A stretch of DNA of 64,000 nt from Methylotenera sp. G11 (GCF_000799735.1 NZ_JUHH01000001.1:248001-312000); one strand, 5' to 3'; positions 37,470 to 45,037 are shown, counted from the first letter of the stretch. Made by a program: numbers and translations. Notes: generated by a model not told the origin, from the sequence alone.

Positions 37470-38273
37470 TCAATACATACTTTCCCAGAATTTCCACCAG
37501 ATGCGTTCGTCGGTTGGAGCATTCTTGTTCAGCAGGGCGCTGTCCGGATAGTTTTGTTTCAATACGCGCAGCGTGTCATTTTTAAGGTCTTCCACTCCCA
37601 GCAAGTCGTATGCGCTGATTTGAATCACTAGCGCTTCTTCAACGCCGGGTGACTGCGCGTAGTTTTCGATGACATATTTGGTGCGGTTAACCGCTGCCAG
37701 GTAAGCCTGACGTTTCATGTAGTAACGTGCAACGTGCAGTTCATGCTCTGAAAGGCTGTTTGACAGGTATACCATGCGCTGTGAAGCATCTTTCGCATAG
37801 CGGCTTTTCGGGAAACGGGTAACCAGGTCTTTGAATGTCATGAAAGAATCACGCAGTGCACGCGGGTCACGGTCACTGACCTGTTGTTTGGTCGCTTTTT
37901 CGATAATGCCGCGCTCGGTGAAAATCGCCAAACCTTTTAAGTAGTATGCATAGTCGACGTTGGGGTGATTAGGGTGCAGTTTTATAAAGCGGTCTGCCGC
38001 GGCAACGGCTAAAACGGGGTCTTGTTTTTTATAATGAGCGTAAGCGGTTTCCAGTTGCGCTTGCGTTGCATATTTACCATGCGGGTAACGTGATTCAAGT
38101 TTTGTGAAATACTCGATGGCTTTCACATAATCCCTGTCGGTCATTTTTGCCGCACCCATCTGGTAGATACGTTCCGCAGATAAACCCCTGGTGTCATCAA
38201 GCTCGGTGGGCTCGCCGAAAATCGCACAAGCATTGAGTAACAAGGTAAATGTTAAAATTAAGATATACTTCAT
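37470..38273 (-). CDS. bamD: BamD, essential BAM complex lipoprotein
   Basis: 267 residues; a lipoprotein signal ends LLNACAIFG, and five TPR motifs follow (YQMGAAKMTDRDYVKAIEYF, then YPHGKYATQAQLETAYAHYK). BamD is the essential scaffold lipoprotein of the outer-membrane beta-barrel assembly machine. It is divergent from rluD with only 38 bases between the starts, the classical betaproteobacterial and gammaproteobacterial arrangement. Confidence 0.94.
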   Translation of the reverse strand: MKYILILTFTLLLNACAIFGEPTELDDTRGLSAERIYQMGAAKMTDRDYVKAIEYFTKLESRYPHGKYATQAQLETAYAHYKKQDPVLAVAAADRFIKLHPNHPNVDYAYYLKGLAIFTERGIIEKATKQQVSDRDPRALRDSFMTFKDLVTRFPKSRYAKDASQRMVYLSNSLSEHELHVARYYMKRQAYLAAVNRTKYVIENYAQSPGVEEALVIQISAYDLLGVEDLKNDTLRVLKQNYPDSALLNKNAPTDERIWWKFWESMY

Positions 38274-38311
38274 GCCAAACCACCTTTATGAATTTGCAGC
38301 AATTATAACCG

Positions 38312-39421
38312 ATGACAGACGCTACTCCACAATCTCTTAGCAATTCCCTCACATTAACTGTACCACATGATTTAGGCGGCCTCAGGCTTGATGTCGCTTT
38401 GCAGCGTTTGCTGCCGGAACACTCGCGTTCCCGTTTGCAGGCATGGATCAAAGATGGCCTAGTGACCGTTGATGGAAAAGCCTCAACCGCTAAAACTAAA
38501 GTGTGGGGCGGGGAGCGCGTTCTGGTCGAAGTGCAGGCAAAGCCTGAACAGCATGCTTTCAAGGCGCAGGATATACCGCTGAACATCGTTTATGAAGATG
38601 ACCATATACTCGTCATTAATAAACCTGCGGGCATGGTGGTACACCCGGCAGCAGGAAACTGGGAAGGCACCTTGCTCAATGCCTTGTTGTTTCATGCGCC
38701 GCAACTGCATGACGTGCCGCGTGCCGGTATCGTGCATCGCCTGGATAAAGACACCAGCGGCTTGCTGGTCGTGGCAAAAACCCTGAACGCGCAAACGCAC
38801 CTGGTGCGCCAGCTGCAGGCGCGCACGGTCAAGCGTGAATACCGCGCTATCGTGTGGGGGCAGCTATGGCGCAACGGTACCGTTGACCAGCCGATAGGGC
38901 GCGACTCGCGCTCCCGCACCAAAATGGCGATTAACCGCATGGGCAAGCCGGCGATCACGCGTTATGAAATCCTGGAGCGTTTCTCGGTGCAGACCTATCT
39001 GCGCTGCAATCTGGAAACCGGACGTACGCACCAGATCCGTGTGCACATGCAGTACCTGAAAGCACCGTTAGTGGGTGATCCCGTATACGGTTATCGCGGC
39101 ATTGTGCCGATTCGTTCCATGACGCAGACACTGCGCGACGCGGTCAGCAATTTTAAGCGCCAGGCCCTGCATGCCATTAAATTGGGCTTGATCCATCCTG
39201 ACACCAACGAGTTTATGGAATGGCAGATCGAACTTGCGGATGACATGAAAGTGCTACTGGAAGCGATGCGGCATGAAGACGTGAAAGAAGATGAAGAAGC
39301 GTTCGAATTCAGCACGGAACCATACCTGGCCGATGAAGACTATGAATACGACGACGAAGATGATGATTTCGAAGACTTGGACGAAGACGACGATTTAGAC
39401 CTGGATCAGGAAGAAGAATAG
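38312..39421 (+). CDS. rluD: RluD, 23S rRNA pseudouridine synthase, with acidic C-terminal tail
   Basis: 369 residues. The N-terminal S4 domain (about 18-75, LDVALQRLLPEHSRSRLQAW) and the RluA-type catalytic domain with GIVHRLDKDTSGLLVVAKT (catalytic Asp) and ETGRTHQIRVHMQY identify RluD, which makes pseudouridines in helix 69 of 23S rRNA. The last 45 or so residues are an extraordinary Asp/Glu-rich run (from HEDVKEDEEAFEF to the end) absent from E. coli RluD. In many relatives pgeF follows rluD directly; here it is 10.9 kb away beyond the integron. Confidence 0.93.
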   Translation: MTDATPQSLSNSLTLTVPHDLGGLRLDVALQRLLPEHSRSRLQAWIKDGLVTVDGKASTAKTKVWGGERVLVEVQAKPEQHAFKAQDIPLNIVYEDDHILVINKPAGMVVHPAAGNWEGTLLNALLFHAPQLHDVPRAGIVHRLDKDTSGLLVVAKTLNAQTHLVRQLQARTVKREYRAIVWGQLWRNGTVDQPIGRDSRSRTKMAINRMGKPAITRYEILERFSVQTYLRCNLETGRTHQIRVHMQYLKAPLVGDPVYGYRGIVPIRSMTQTLRDAVSNFKRQALHAIKLGLIHPDTNEFMEWQIELADDMKVLLEAMRHEDVKEDEEAFEFSTEPYLADEDYEYDDEDDDFEDLDEDDDLDLDQEEE

Positions 39422-39506
39422 CTTGGCGTTACAGCCCTGCGCTGGAAACTTGAATCAAAGGGCTGGTTCAGGCCAGCCTTGCACAGGGCGTGGAATGGGG
39501 TTTCGC

Positions 39507-39908
39507 TTAGCGGATACGCTTGATGATGAATCCATTTTCCACCTTCTCGAATCCTAGTTTGGGGTAATACTCCATAGCCTCAGGCGCTGACAGCAGAATC
39601 AGCGCCACCTCATCACCAATCGCTTGCTGCACGCGGGCAATCAGTTCCTTGCCAATGCCATGTTTCTGGTAAGCTTTATCCACCGCAAGGTCAGATAAGT
39701 AACAGCAATAACTGAAATCAGTCAGCGCCCGGCATACCCCAACCAGCTTGTTTCCATGCCAGGCGGAAATGACAAGGTTTGCATTCGCAAACATGCGCTC
39801 GATCCGCGCCAGGTCTGCAGAAGGCCGGCGAATGCCGGAAGCGTCAAAGACTGCAGCGATGTCTGCGGCTGCAAGTGAAATGTTTTGGCGGTATTCAATT
39901 GTCGTCAT
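39507..39908 (-). CDS. GNAT-family N-acetyltransferase
   Basis: 133 residues with the GNAT fold core: AWHGNKLVGVCRAL, CYLSDLAVDKAYQKHGIGKE (acetyl-CoA motif A with the Q-x-x-G-I-G-x type loop) and the late KLGFEKVENGF. It should transfer an acetyl group from acetyl-CoA to an amine; the substrate is unknown. It is convergent with rluD and is the first gene of the accessory stretch between rluD and pgeF. Confidence 0.85.
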   Translation of the reverse strand: MTTIEYRQNISLAAADIAAVFDASGIRRPSADLARIERMFANANLVISAWHGNKLVGVCRALTDFSYCCYLSDLAVDKAYQKHGIGKELIARVQQAIGDEVALILLSAPEAMEYYPKLGFEKVENGFIIKRIR

Positions 39909-39962
39909 AAAAACCTGGTGTCTAAAGTAAGCTGTTTCGTCAGAATGGGCTGGTTAGCCATC

Positions 39963-40583
39963 TTAGGTCGCCTGACCAATCATCAAGTTTAGAAAAGATA
40001 AGCCGTTTTTTGTTGTTAACAGCCAGGCTAGGATAGCGCAATTGGCAATCACTGTAACCCCAAAAACGGTCTGGAATGTCTGTTTTTTTGATTTATGACG
40101 CAAGGTTTTCTGTGCCACTAAAGCGCCAGGCCAGCCACCAGCCAGGCTGAACAAATGCAAAGTGCTTTCTTTTGTTCTCCAGCGATTATTCTCTGCGGCT
40201 GATTTATCTATGACATACGCAATAAAAGTGACGATGCTTAAAGTGAAGTATAAGCCTGCAATTTCTAATGGTAGCCGCCCCAGTAAGGCAGACAGGGCGA
40301 GAAACAGGCCAAAAATAATAGTGAAATAGGTGCTGAATGCACTGGATTTATCCGAAGCGCCGGGTGTTGCTGCATCTCGTGCAAATCGAATGTTTTTTGC
40401 AATAAAGCGACCGCGCTCATCAGTCGCAAGTTCGTAAGTAATGATGTCGCCCTCTGTGGGGCGATGAGCATGATGAGAAAATGCCTTGATGTGCACGAAT
40501 GCTTTTTGGCCACCGCCGTTAGGGGTGACAAAACCAAATCCCTGATCGTCTTTCCAGCCTGAAACTTTACCCTGATAACGCAT
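39963..40583 (-). CDS. Cold-shock domain plus DUF1294 membrane protein
   Basis: 206 residues. Residues 1-70 form a cold-shock OB domain with the RNP-like motif DDQGFGFVTPNG and KAFVHIKAFS; residues 85-206 carry four hydrophobic segments of the DUF1294 family, with the conserved GGWPGALVAQKTLRHKSKKQ block. Such fusions are widespread in proteobacteria; the membrane domain may tether a nucleic-acid-binding module, but the role is unknown. It is separated from the GNAT gene by 54 bases. Confidence 0.88.
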   Translation of the reverse strand: MRYQGKVSGWKDDQGFGFVTPNGGGQKAFVHIKAFSHHAHRPTEGDIITYELATDERGRFIAKNIRFARDAATPGASDKSSAFSTYFTIIFGLFLALSALLGRLPLEIAGLYFTLSIVTFIAYVIDKSAAENNRWRTKESTLHLFSLAGGWPGALVAQKTLRHKSKKQTFQTVFGVTVIANCAILAWLLTTKNGLSFLNLMIGQAT

Positions 40584-40709
40584 GTAAGCTCTTGAAATAG
40601 TTAGTTTGAGTTAAGGAAAGCGCTTCTACTCATAATAGGTTTTAGCATATCTATCCTGCGGGGTACTTTTAACGGCTTAGCATATCCTGTTCGAATGAGA
40701 GGTTAACTT

Positions 40710-40844
40710 ATGAACGGAAGAAAGCAACACCATGCCCCCTCAAATGCTGCCCATTTAGTACAAAATGAAGCTTTACTATTGATTTTATTGCTTGTGATTT
40801 TATTGCTTGATGAGTCATGCTTCTGCTCCGATAGTAAAACATAA
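40710..40844 (+). CDS. Putative 44-residue small membrane protein
   Basis: An ATG at 40710 preceded by GAGAGG (7-base spacing) opens a 44-codon frame ending TAA at 40842-40844. The middle is one hydrophobic segment, EALLLILLLVILLLDE, partly encoded by a tandem 13-base repeat (GATTTTATTGCTT). It resembles small hydrophobic peptides, some of which are type I toxins, but the low-complexity repeat could also make such a frame by chance. It is on the strand opposite to the cassettes, just beyond the distal end of the integron array. Confidence 0.3.
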   Translation: MNGRKQHHAPSNAAHLVQNEALLLILLLVILLLDESCFCSDSKT

Positions 40845-41052
40845 GCAGAGTAGCATTTCTTTGCTTGTGAGAAAACTGACAATATACCTGCAATCGTACC
40901 GTGATCATAAAAGACATTTTTTACTGCATTGGAGCATGAATCTTGGCCATGCAATACATGATAAGCACAGCAAAAGCCTTTTTTTAGGTGAAATTTCTCT
41001 CTGATACCAGTTAATGGCTGAAACCGCATCGTTTGCAAGAAATTTTATGTGA

Positions 41053-41104
41053 CCTCTAATGTTCGATATTTAGCGTAGCGTCCCGCTTGATGGATGGGTT
41101 AGGC
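41053..41104 (-). repeat. attC 14 (distal, degenerate)
   Basis: The right part GCGTCCCGCTTGATGGATGG + GTTAGGC is intact, but the left core reads CTCTAATGTT instead of CCTAACGTT. Recombination at this site is probably impaired, fitting the old end of the array. Confidence 0.7.
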
Positions 41105-41110
41105 ATCGGG

Positions 41111-41494
41111 CTATTTTAAAGTCTGAATTTTGGTTGGTTCGCACCATACATATGTATCGATGCATCTGAGCATATTTTGACGATAGTTAGCAGGGCAGGT
41201 GTCATTCATATTTTTGATACGAAACCCTTGACGGGCTTTCATTGTGTGCATCGATGCGAGGCAACAGCTATTTCCTTTGCACGCACGTTCCATAGCATAA
41301 TAATCGTTATCGGACGATGTCTGAGCTGGCGGTTCGGTGGCACAGCCTAATCTGAGGTATGACATTAAAAGCAGAAACGCGACGATGCGCTTACGGTCCC
41401 AAATAACAACCGGATTAGTTACGGCGCTAATGGCATGCAGAGCAATGCTGCGATAGTTTCTGGGATGAACAGGTATCAGCCTATCTCTTGCCAT
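41111..41494 (-). CDS. Cassette 14: Cys-rich putative lipoprotein
   Basis: Up to 127 residues. A hydrophobic run RIVAFLLLMSYLRLGC looks like a lipoprotein signal with the lipobox Cys in LRLGC, preceded by an unusually long N-terminal stretch; the true start may be an internal Met. The mature part has seven Cys, in CKGNSCCLASMHTMKARQGF, a CPANYRQNMLRCIDTY block and a final WCEP. That spacing suggests disulfides and a periplasmic location. The family is not one I can name. Last complete cassette, between attC 13 and the degenerate attC 14. Confidence 0.65.
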   Translation of the reverse strand: MARDRLIPVHPRNYRSIALHAISAVTNPVVIWDRKRIVAFLLLMSYLRLGCATEPPAQTSSDNDYYAMERACKGNSCCLASMHTMKARQGFRIKNMNDTCPANYRQNMLRCIDTYVWCEPTKIQTLK

Positions 41495-41504
41495 ATCTCT
41501 TGCT

Positions 41505-41562
41505 TCCTAACGTTTGAATTAAGGGGCGCCGTTAGGCGTCCCGCTTGAATGATGGGTTAGGC
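41505..41562 (-). repeat. attC 13
   Basis: TCCTAACGTTTGAATTAAGG at the left, GTTAGGCGTCCCGCTTGA in the centre, GGGTTAGGC at the right; 58 bases, belonging to the GAATTAAGG subfamily. Confidence 0.92.
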
Positions 41563-42144
41563 ATTGCTTGCTTCATCCTTGAGTTGCCCTCTGAGGAACT
41601 TTCCTGAACCACCTTTTAGCTCACTTCGATTAAATATCTTGCCTGTGAACTGAAAATCCTCATCAATGCGCACGATGAGCAGTTGCTCAAAGTCTCCTTG
41701 GCTCTTAACAATGACATGATCGTTGGCTTTCTCTGGAGAGATAGTTTTTACTTCGACTAGTTTTCCTGCAATCGTGCCGTCAGAACCTTCCTTGTGAGAA
41801 CCATGACGGCAGAGGCCGAATTTGATCTCTGCGTAAATCTCTCCGAGCTCTCCCCAAATTTGCAAGTACCTACCAGTATTTTCAAAATGACGTGTAGCAC
41901 AATCAATCAGATCGTAAAAAATTTCAGCTTGTTCTAGCGTGCTATATGGAAATCCATCTCTACTCTTAAATATTTTTTTCGGTTGGTCTTCCGTGGGTTC
42001 TTGCAACTGAGAATCAACCCAGGCGGGGTCAATATCAATGTATGTGACCTCCCAAGGGTTATATCCACAGGCTGCGGCATCAGCTATTTGTTCTGGGCTG
42101 TAGCCGTCGCTATGCATGTCATGAAGAAAATCCCAGTCGCTCAT
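41557..42144 (-). CDS. Cassette 13: putative PD-(D/E)XK nuclease-like protein
   Basis: 195 residues; the C-terminus runs into attC 13. I do not recognise a named family, but the middle shows a possible nuclease core: Glu102 in GELGEIYAEIKFG, Asp122 in EGSDGTIAGK, and Glu131-Val-Lys133 in KLVEVKTISP, the order and spacing of the PD-(D/E)XK superfamily. The N-terminal third (YSPEQIADAAACGYNPWEV) looks like a small separate domain. An endonuclease in a cassette would fit a restriction or defence role; this is inference from a short motif. Confidence 0.6.
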   Translation of the reverse strand: MSDWDFLHDMHSDGYSPEQIADAAACGYNPWEVTYIDIDPAWVDSQLQEPTEDQPKKIFKSRDGFPYSTLEQAEIFYDLIDCATRHFENTGRYLQIWGELGEIYAEIKFGLCRHGSHKEGSDGTIAGKLVEVKTISPEKANDHVIVKSQGDFEQLLIVRIDEDFQFTGKIFNRSELKGGSGKFLRGQLKDEASNA

Positions 42145-42151
42145 ATTAATT

Positions 42152-42208
42152 GCCTAACGTTTGAATTAAGGGGCGCCGTTAATGTCCCGCTTGAATGATG
42201 GGTTAGGC
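42152..42208 (-). repeat. attC 12
   Basis: GCCTAACGTTTGAATTAAGG left end and GGGTTAGGC right end; 57 bases, the GAATTAAGG subfamily with a small change in the central stem (CGTTAATGTCCC). Confidence 0.92.
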
Positions 42209-42550
42209 TGCGCGTGATACACGGCTACCAACCCAACTGCCAATAAAAGCCCCAACCGCAAGGGAAGCCGGGGAACCCAATAAATAGAGAAACCACCCAT
42301 TTGCAGCCTCATGGGAGCTAGAAGTGAATACAAGTATTGCTGTAGCTACCAACAAAAAGTGTGTGCCGAAGAAGCCTCCAAATGCACAAGGGCGTGATAC
42401 ATCTAAATATCCAGAGAGCAAAAACCAAAGCCAATGCGGAGCAGAGAACATGATATAAGTTACCCACATATTCGATGCGCCCCAACCCCCAACAAAAACG
42501 GCGATGAAAGTAGCCAAGAGCGGAAAGGAAAGGTGAAGAACCCAAGACAT
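42203..42550 (-). CDS. Cassette 12: small membrane protein
   Basis: 115 residues, almost wholly hydrophobic with about four membrane segments (LSFPLLATFIAVFVGGWGAS, YIMFSAPHWLWFLLSGYL, GTHFLLVATAILVFTS, LLGSPASLAVGAFIGSWVGS). Small multi-span proteins of unknown function are frequent in integron cassettes. The end of the frame lies inside attC 12. Family not recognised. Confidence 0.72.
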   Translation of the reverse strand: MSWVLHLSFPLLATFIAVFVGGWGASNMWVTYIMFSAPHWLWFLLSGYLDVSRPCAFGGFFGTHFLLVATAILVFTSSSHEAANGWFLYLLGSPASLAVGAFIGSWVGSRVSRAA

Positions 42551-42554
42551 AGCA

Positions 42555-42614
42555 GCCTAACGTTTGACATAAGGGGCGCGATTTAGCGCGTCCCGCTTGA
42601 TGGACGGGTTAGGC
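42555..42614 (-). repeat. attC 11
   Basis: GCCTAACGTTTGACATAAGG left, GCGCGTCCCGCTTGATGGAC centre, GGGTTAGGC right; 60 bases, the GACATAAGG subfamily. Confidence 0.92.
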
Positions 42615-42644
42615 GATATTGAATTATTTTGGCCACTTGGTAGA

Positions 42645-42959
42645 TTATGGCTTTTCTTGAGCATTTGGATTTCCACCTTGAGCCAAATAATTGAACCACA
42701 ATAGCTTTTTACCGTTTTTAAAAGCTGGCTCTAACGCGTGGAATTCAGAAAAATAATAGCCTTCGTATTTCTCGAACTCTACTGCCAATTGCCCTAGTAG
42801 ACCTTTCATTAGCCAAATATCTTTTTCATTAGAACTAGTGTGAAATTTCTCTTCGGCTAAACTGTATTCTTCGGCCTCGCAACTAGCTTGAATAATTCGT
42901 GCAAGTTCCGAAATTATTGGTTCGTAGTCTGCCAAACAGATGTGGTACGTGTTCGCCAT
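42645..42959 (-). CDS. Cassette 11: hypothetical soluble protein
   Basis: 104 residues, acidic, with no membrane segment or known motif. Likely helical: ISELARIIQASCEAEEYSLA, then KFHTSSNEKDIWLMKGLLG. It ends before attC 11 and starts five bases from attC 10, a typical compact cassette. I cannot assign a function. Confidence 0.65.
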   Translation of the reverse strand: MANTYHICLADYEPIISELARIIQASCEAEEYSLAEEKFHTSSNEKDIWLMKGLLGQLAVEFEKYEGYYFSEFHALEPAFKNGKKLLWFNYLAQGGNPNAQEKP

Positions 42960-42963
42960 TTTC

Positions 42964-43023
42964 GCCTAACGTTTGACATAAGGGGCGCGCTTTAGCGCGT
43001 CCCGCTTGATGGATGGGTTAGGC
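42964..43023 (-). repeat. attC 10
   Basis: GCCTAACGTTTGACATAAGG left, GCGCTTTAGCGCGTCCCGC centre, GGGTTAGGC right; 60 bases. Confidence 0.92.
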
Positions 43024-43551
43024 ATTATTACCTTTGACCGACAAGCTCGGATGTGCATTTTGAGAAGGGGAATGTGGAGGCCCGTCATCATTTGAAGAGT
43101 AGTCATCAGCGAAATCCATAAGCTGACGTCTGCGATCCCCTAGTTGCTGGAGTATTTCGCGAACGGAGCTTGTGTCGAATTCATTCTGCGTCCACTCGTC
43201 GGGGGAGCCTCTCTTGCCCTTTCGAACTTTGGCTAGGAAGAGCCTTTCCTCGTGCTCAAAGAACATACCATGAAAAATCTTGTTCCTTTCTATGAAGAGT
43301 CTATGAATGTCTTCAATGGCGTCGAACCAGGCATCCAGAGCCCCGGGGGAAACTCTGTGATGGCAAAGACGACGAAGTAAGTCGAGATTCTCTGAGACAC
43401 CGTTTGATGACGGCACGAGTGCCTTTGCAAGATTATGCTCCCGCGAGAGCACGATGATCATTGTGCGAATCGCAGACTCCATGAAGCCGAAGTCCAGCAC
43501 GGCCTGCCCTAAAGCATTTACGAAATCAGGTGTAATTTGAGTTTGTCGCAT
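43018..43551 (-). CDS. Cassette 10: putative HEPN-domain protein
   Basis: 177 residues. Helical N-terminal two thirds contain ERNKIFHGMF, in which Arg89-Asn90-x3-His94 is the RNxxxH signature of HEPN RNases and toxins; upstream, VLDFGFMESAIRTMI has the acidic residue and helix pattern usual for the first HEPN helix. The C-terminal 40 residues are low complexity. HEPN proteins serve in toxin-antitoxin and abortive-infection systems, so this cassette may carry a defence gene. No antitoxin gene is in the same cassette. Confidence 0.65.
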   Translation of the reverse strand: MRQTQITPDFVNALGQAVLDFGFMESAIRTMIIVLSREHNLAKALVPSSNGVSENLDLLRRLCHHRVSPGALDAWFDAIEDIHRLFIERNKIFHGMFFEHEERLFLAKVRKGKRGSPDEWTQNEFDTSSVREILQQLGDRRRQLMDFADDYSSNDDGPPHSPSQNAHPSLSVKGNNA

Positions 43552-43554
43552 AGT

Positions 43555-43613
43555 GCCTAACGTTGAATTAAGGGGCGCGTGTTAGCGCGTCCCGCTTGAA
43601 TGCCGGGTTGGGC
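43555..43613 (-). repeat. attC 9
   Basis: GCCTAACGTTGAATTAAGGG left, GTTAGCGCGTCCCGCTTGAA centre, GGGTTGGGC right; the right core has G for A (GTTGGGC). Confidence 0.9.
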
Positions 43614-43619
43614 AAGACT

Positions 43620-44075
43620 TCAATCTGAACTTGACCCGATAAAAACAATTGCATCATTGTTTATCTCAATTAAGTATGCAAAGTCCCAGAACACGGGATA
43701 GAAAGGATGCCCTTCTTTTAGCCAAAACGACATGATTGTGTCGGCTCCATCAACCAGCTTTCCCACTTCGGACATAACTAATTCTGCATTTCGTTGAAAC
43801 TCGACGCTTGCCAAGTAACCACGATCTGGATGTGATCCATCGTCCCCTTGGTAATAAAGCGCTTCTTTCACGCTCACCAATAAATCAGCTTCTTTGGCTG
43901 ATTGCGTACCACCGATTACTACGGTGCGCCTAATGGCTAAATCAATCAGCTTTTGAAGTGATTGACCTGCCATGCCTTTTAATTCAACAACTAGAAAGCT
44001 TGGAGAGTAATTCAAGCTCCCAACATAAAGTCCGTGCGAAATACTGTCGAGCGTAGTGCCAATAGATTTAGTCAT
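43620..44075 (-). CDS. Cassette 9: hypothetical protein
   Basis: 151 residues from the ATG at 44075, which lies just inside attC 8; the frame continues upstream through the attC but that part is not likely translated. Residues 25-40 include SPSFLVVELKGMAGQSLQKL, and the C-terminus is VFWDFAYLIEINNDAIVFIG. No family recognised. The start has only a distant GGAG. Confidence 0.6.
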   Translation of the reverse strand: MTKSIGTTLDSISHGLYVGSLNYSPSFLVVELKGMAGQSLQKLIDLAIRRTVVIGGTQSAKEADLLVSVKEALYYQGDDGSHPDRGYLASVEFQRNAELVMSEVGKLVDGADTIMSFWLKEGHPFYPVFWDFAYLIEINNDAIVFIGSSSD

Positions 44076-44089
44076 GCTTTTATGGCTCC

Positions 44090-44183
44090 GCCCAACGTGA
44101 AGGTAACCGGACGCCGGAGCGCGAAGCGCGGAGGGAACCAACAGCGCAGCTGTTGGCGTTCCGGTTGACCGTAGGGTTAGGGC
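44090..44183 (-). repeat. attC 8 (divergent type)
   Basis: GCCCAACGTGAAGGTAACCG left end, AGCGCGAAGCGCGG central palindrome, GGTTGACCGTAGGGTTAGGG right end; about 94 bases. It does not share the GGGGC/GTCCC stems of the other sites, implying an origin in a different integron. Confidence 0.8.
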
Positions 44184-44226
44184 TTGGGGGCAAAACAAAC
44201 ATTGGGTGTTTCGTTATTGTGCTCAT

Positions 44227-44523
44227 TTATACCTCCGGCAATATCCAAGTTTTCAATGTTCCCTCATATTCAAACTCAGCTTGTTCTTTCGCATCTTCTA
44301 GCGTTTCGTGCCAAGTGTCGGAAAGGCTATTCCAGTTTTCGTCGCAGCCGAACAAGTAGAAGGCGTCTTCGCCTTCGTATTGGCATATGGCTAGACCGCT
44401 GGTCGGTCCGAGCACAACACCATCAACGATTTGTTTCGTGTTGCCGGTATGGCGGTGGCGCAAGTCTATAGCCGTGCAGCAGATTACTTTTGCACCGCCT
44501 ACAGTTGAAGGCACTGGCTGCAT
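44227..44523 (-). CDS. Cassette 8: hypothetical protein
   Basis: 98 residues, soluble and acidic. The segment CQYEGEDAFYLFGCDENWNS followed by DTWHETLEDAKEQAEFEYEG resembles small immunity- or DUF-type cassette proteins, but I can name no family. The starting MQPVPSTVGGAKVICC sits four codons from attC 7. Confidence 0.6.
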   Translation of the reverse strand: MQPVPSTVGGAKVICCTAIDLRHRHTGNTKQIVDGVVLGPTSGLAICQYEGEDAFYLFGCDENWNSLSDTWHETLEDAKEQAEFEYEGTLKTWILPEV

Positions 44524-44533
44524 GTATTGGGGA

Positions 44534-44593
44534 GCCCTAACGTTGAATTAAGGGGCGCGCGTTAGCGCGTCCCGCTTGATGGATGGGTTAGGC
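44534..44593 (-). repeat. attC 7
   Basis: GCCCTAACGTTGAATTAAGG left, GTTAGCGCGTCCCGCTTGAT centre, GGGTTAGGC right; 60 bases. Confidence 0.92.
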
Positions 44594-45037
44594 GACCTGG
44601 CATGAAAGCTGTGCTATCCGGGCCACCAAACCGCGTACCGTTGACAAGGGCAACAAACGCCTCTCCGACCTCAATGAGGCTAGAAGTCTCAAAGTCGGTT
44701 GTGAATTCGCCGCTAATACCCATGAGATTGATAACACTTCTGTCCAAAAAAGGGGGGGGCTTTTCCTCAGTGCGTGTAATAGTGAATCAATTGCAGAGAG
44801 AACAATGACCTTTCCTTTTGGCGAAGCTGTATTTGACTCCAATGACAAAGGTACAGAGCCATTGAAGTAGCCGCGTGATGCAAGAAGCCATTCATCTCGA
44901 ATTTTGTGGGCGATTGAGTCAGTTTCGACCTGATCTTCGATATGAAGTGCTGCGAGACGCAGGAATAATTCTAGGATGGAATCACGCATCCAAAAGCCAT
45001 TTCCACAGATTTCAACAAACGATGTTCCCATGCGCAC
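44562..45037 (-). pseudogene. Cassette 7: hypothetical gene with a likely frameshift at an A6G8 tract
   Basis: The frame opened at 45037 gives a sensible N-terminal part (MRDSILELFLRLAALHIED, WLLASRGYFNGSVPLSLES, KGKVIVLSAIDSLLHALRK). At the plus-strand tract A6 (44746-44751) G8 (44752-44759) the coding quality passes to another frame, which continues with INLMGISGEFTTDFETSSLI and EVGEAFVALVNGTRFG to a stop at 44562. The original frame past the tract is Arg/Leu/Ser-rich and unlike a natural protein. A one-base indel in the tract would join the halves into about 155 residues. Either a sequencing error, a real frameshift or slippage-based expression is possible. Family unknown. Confidence 0.6.

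Noticed and set aside
40703-41038. 111-residue minus-strand frame past the array end
   Set aside because: No ribosome site, Cys-rich random-looking sequence, and tandem repeat content; no recognisable domain.
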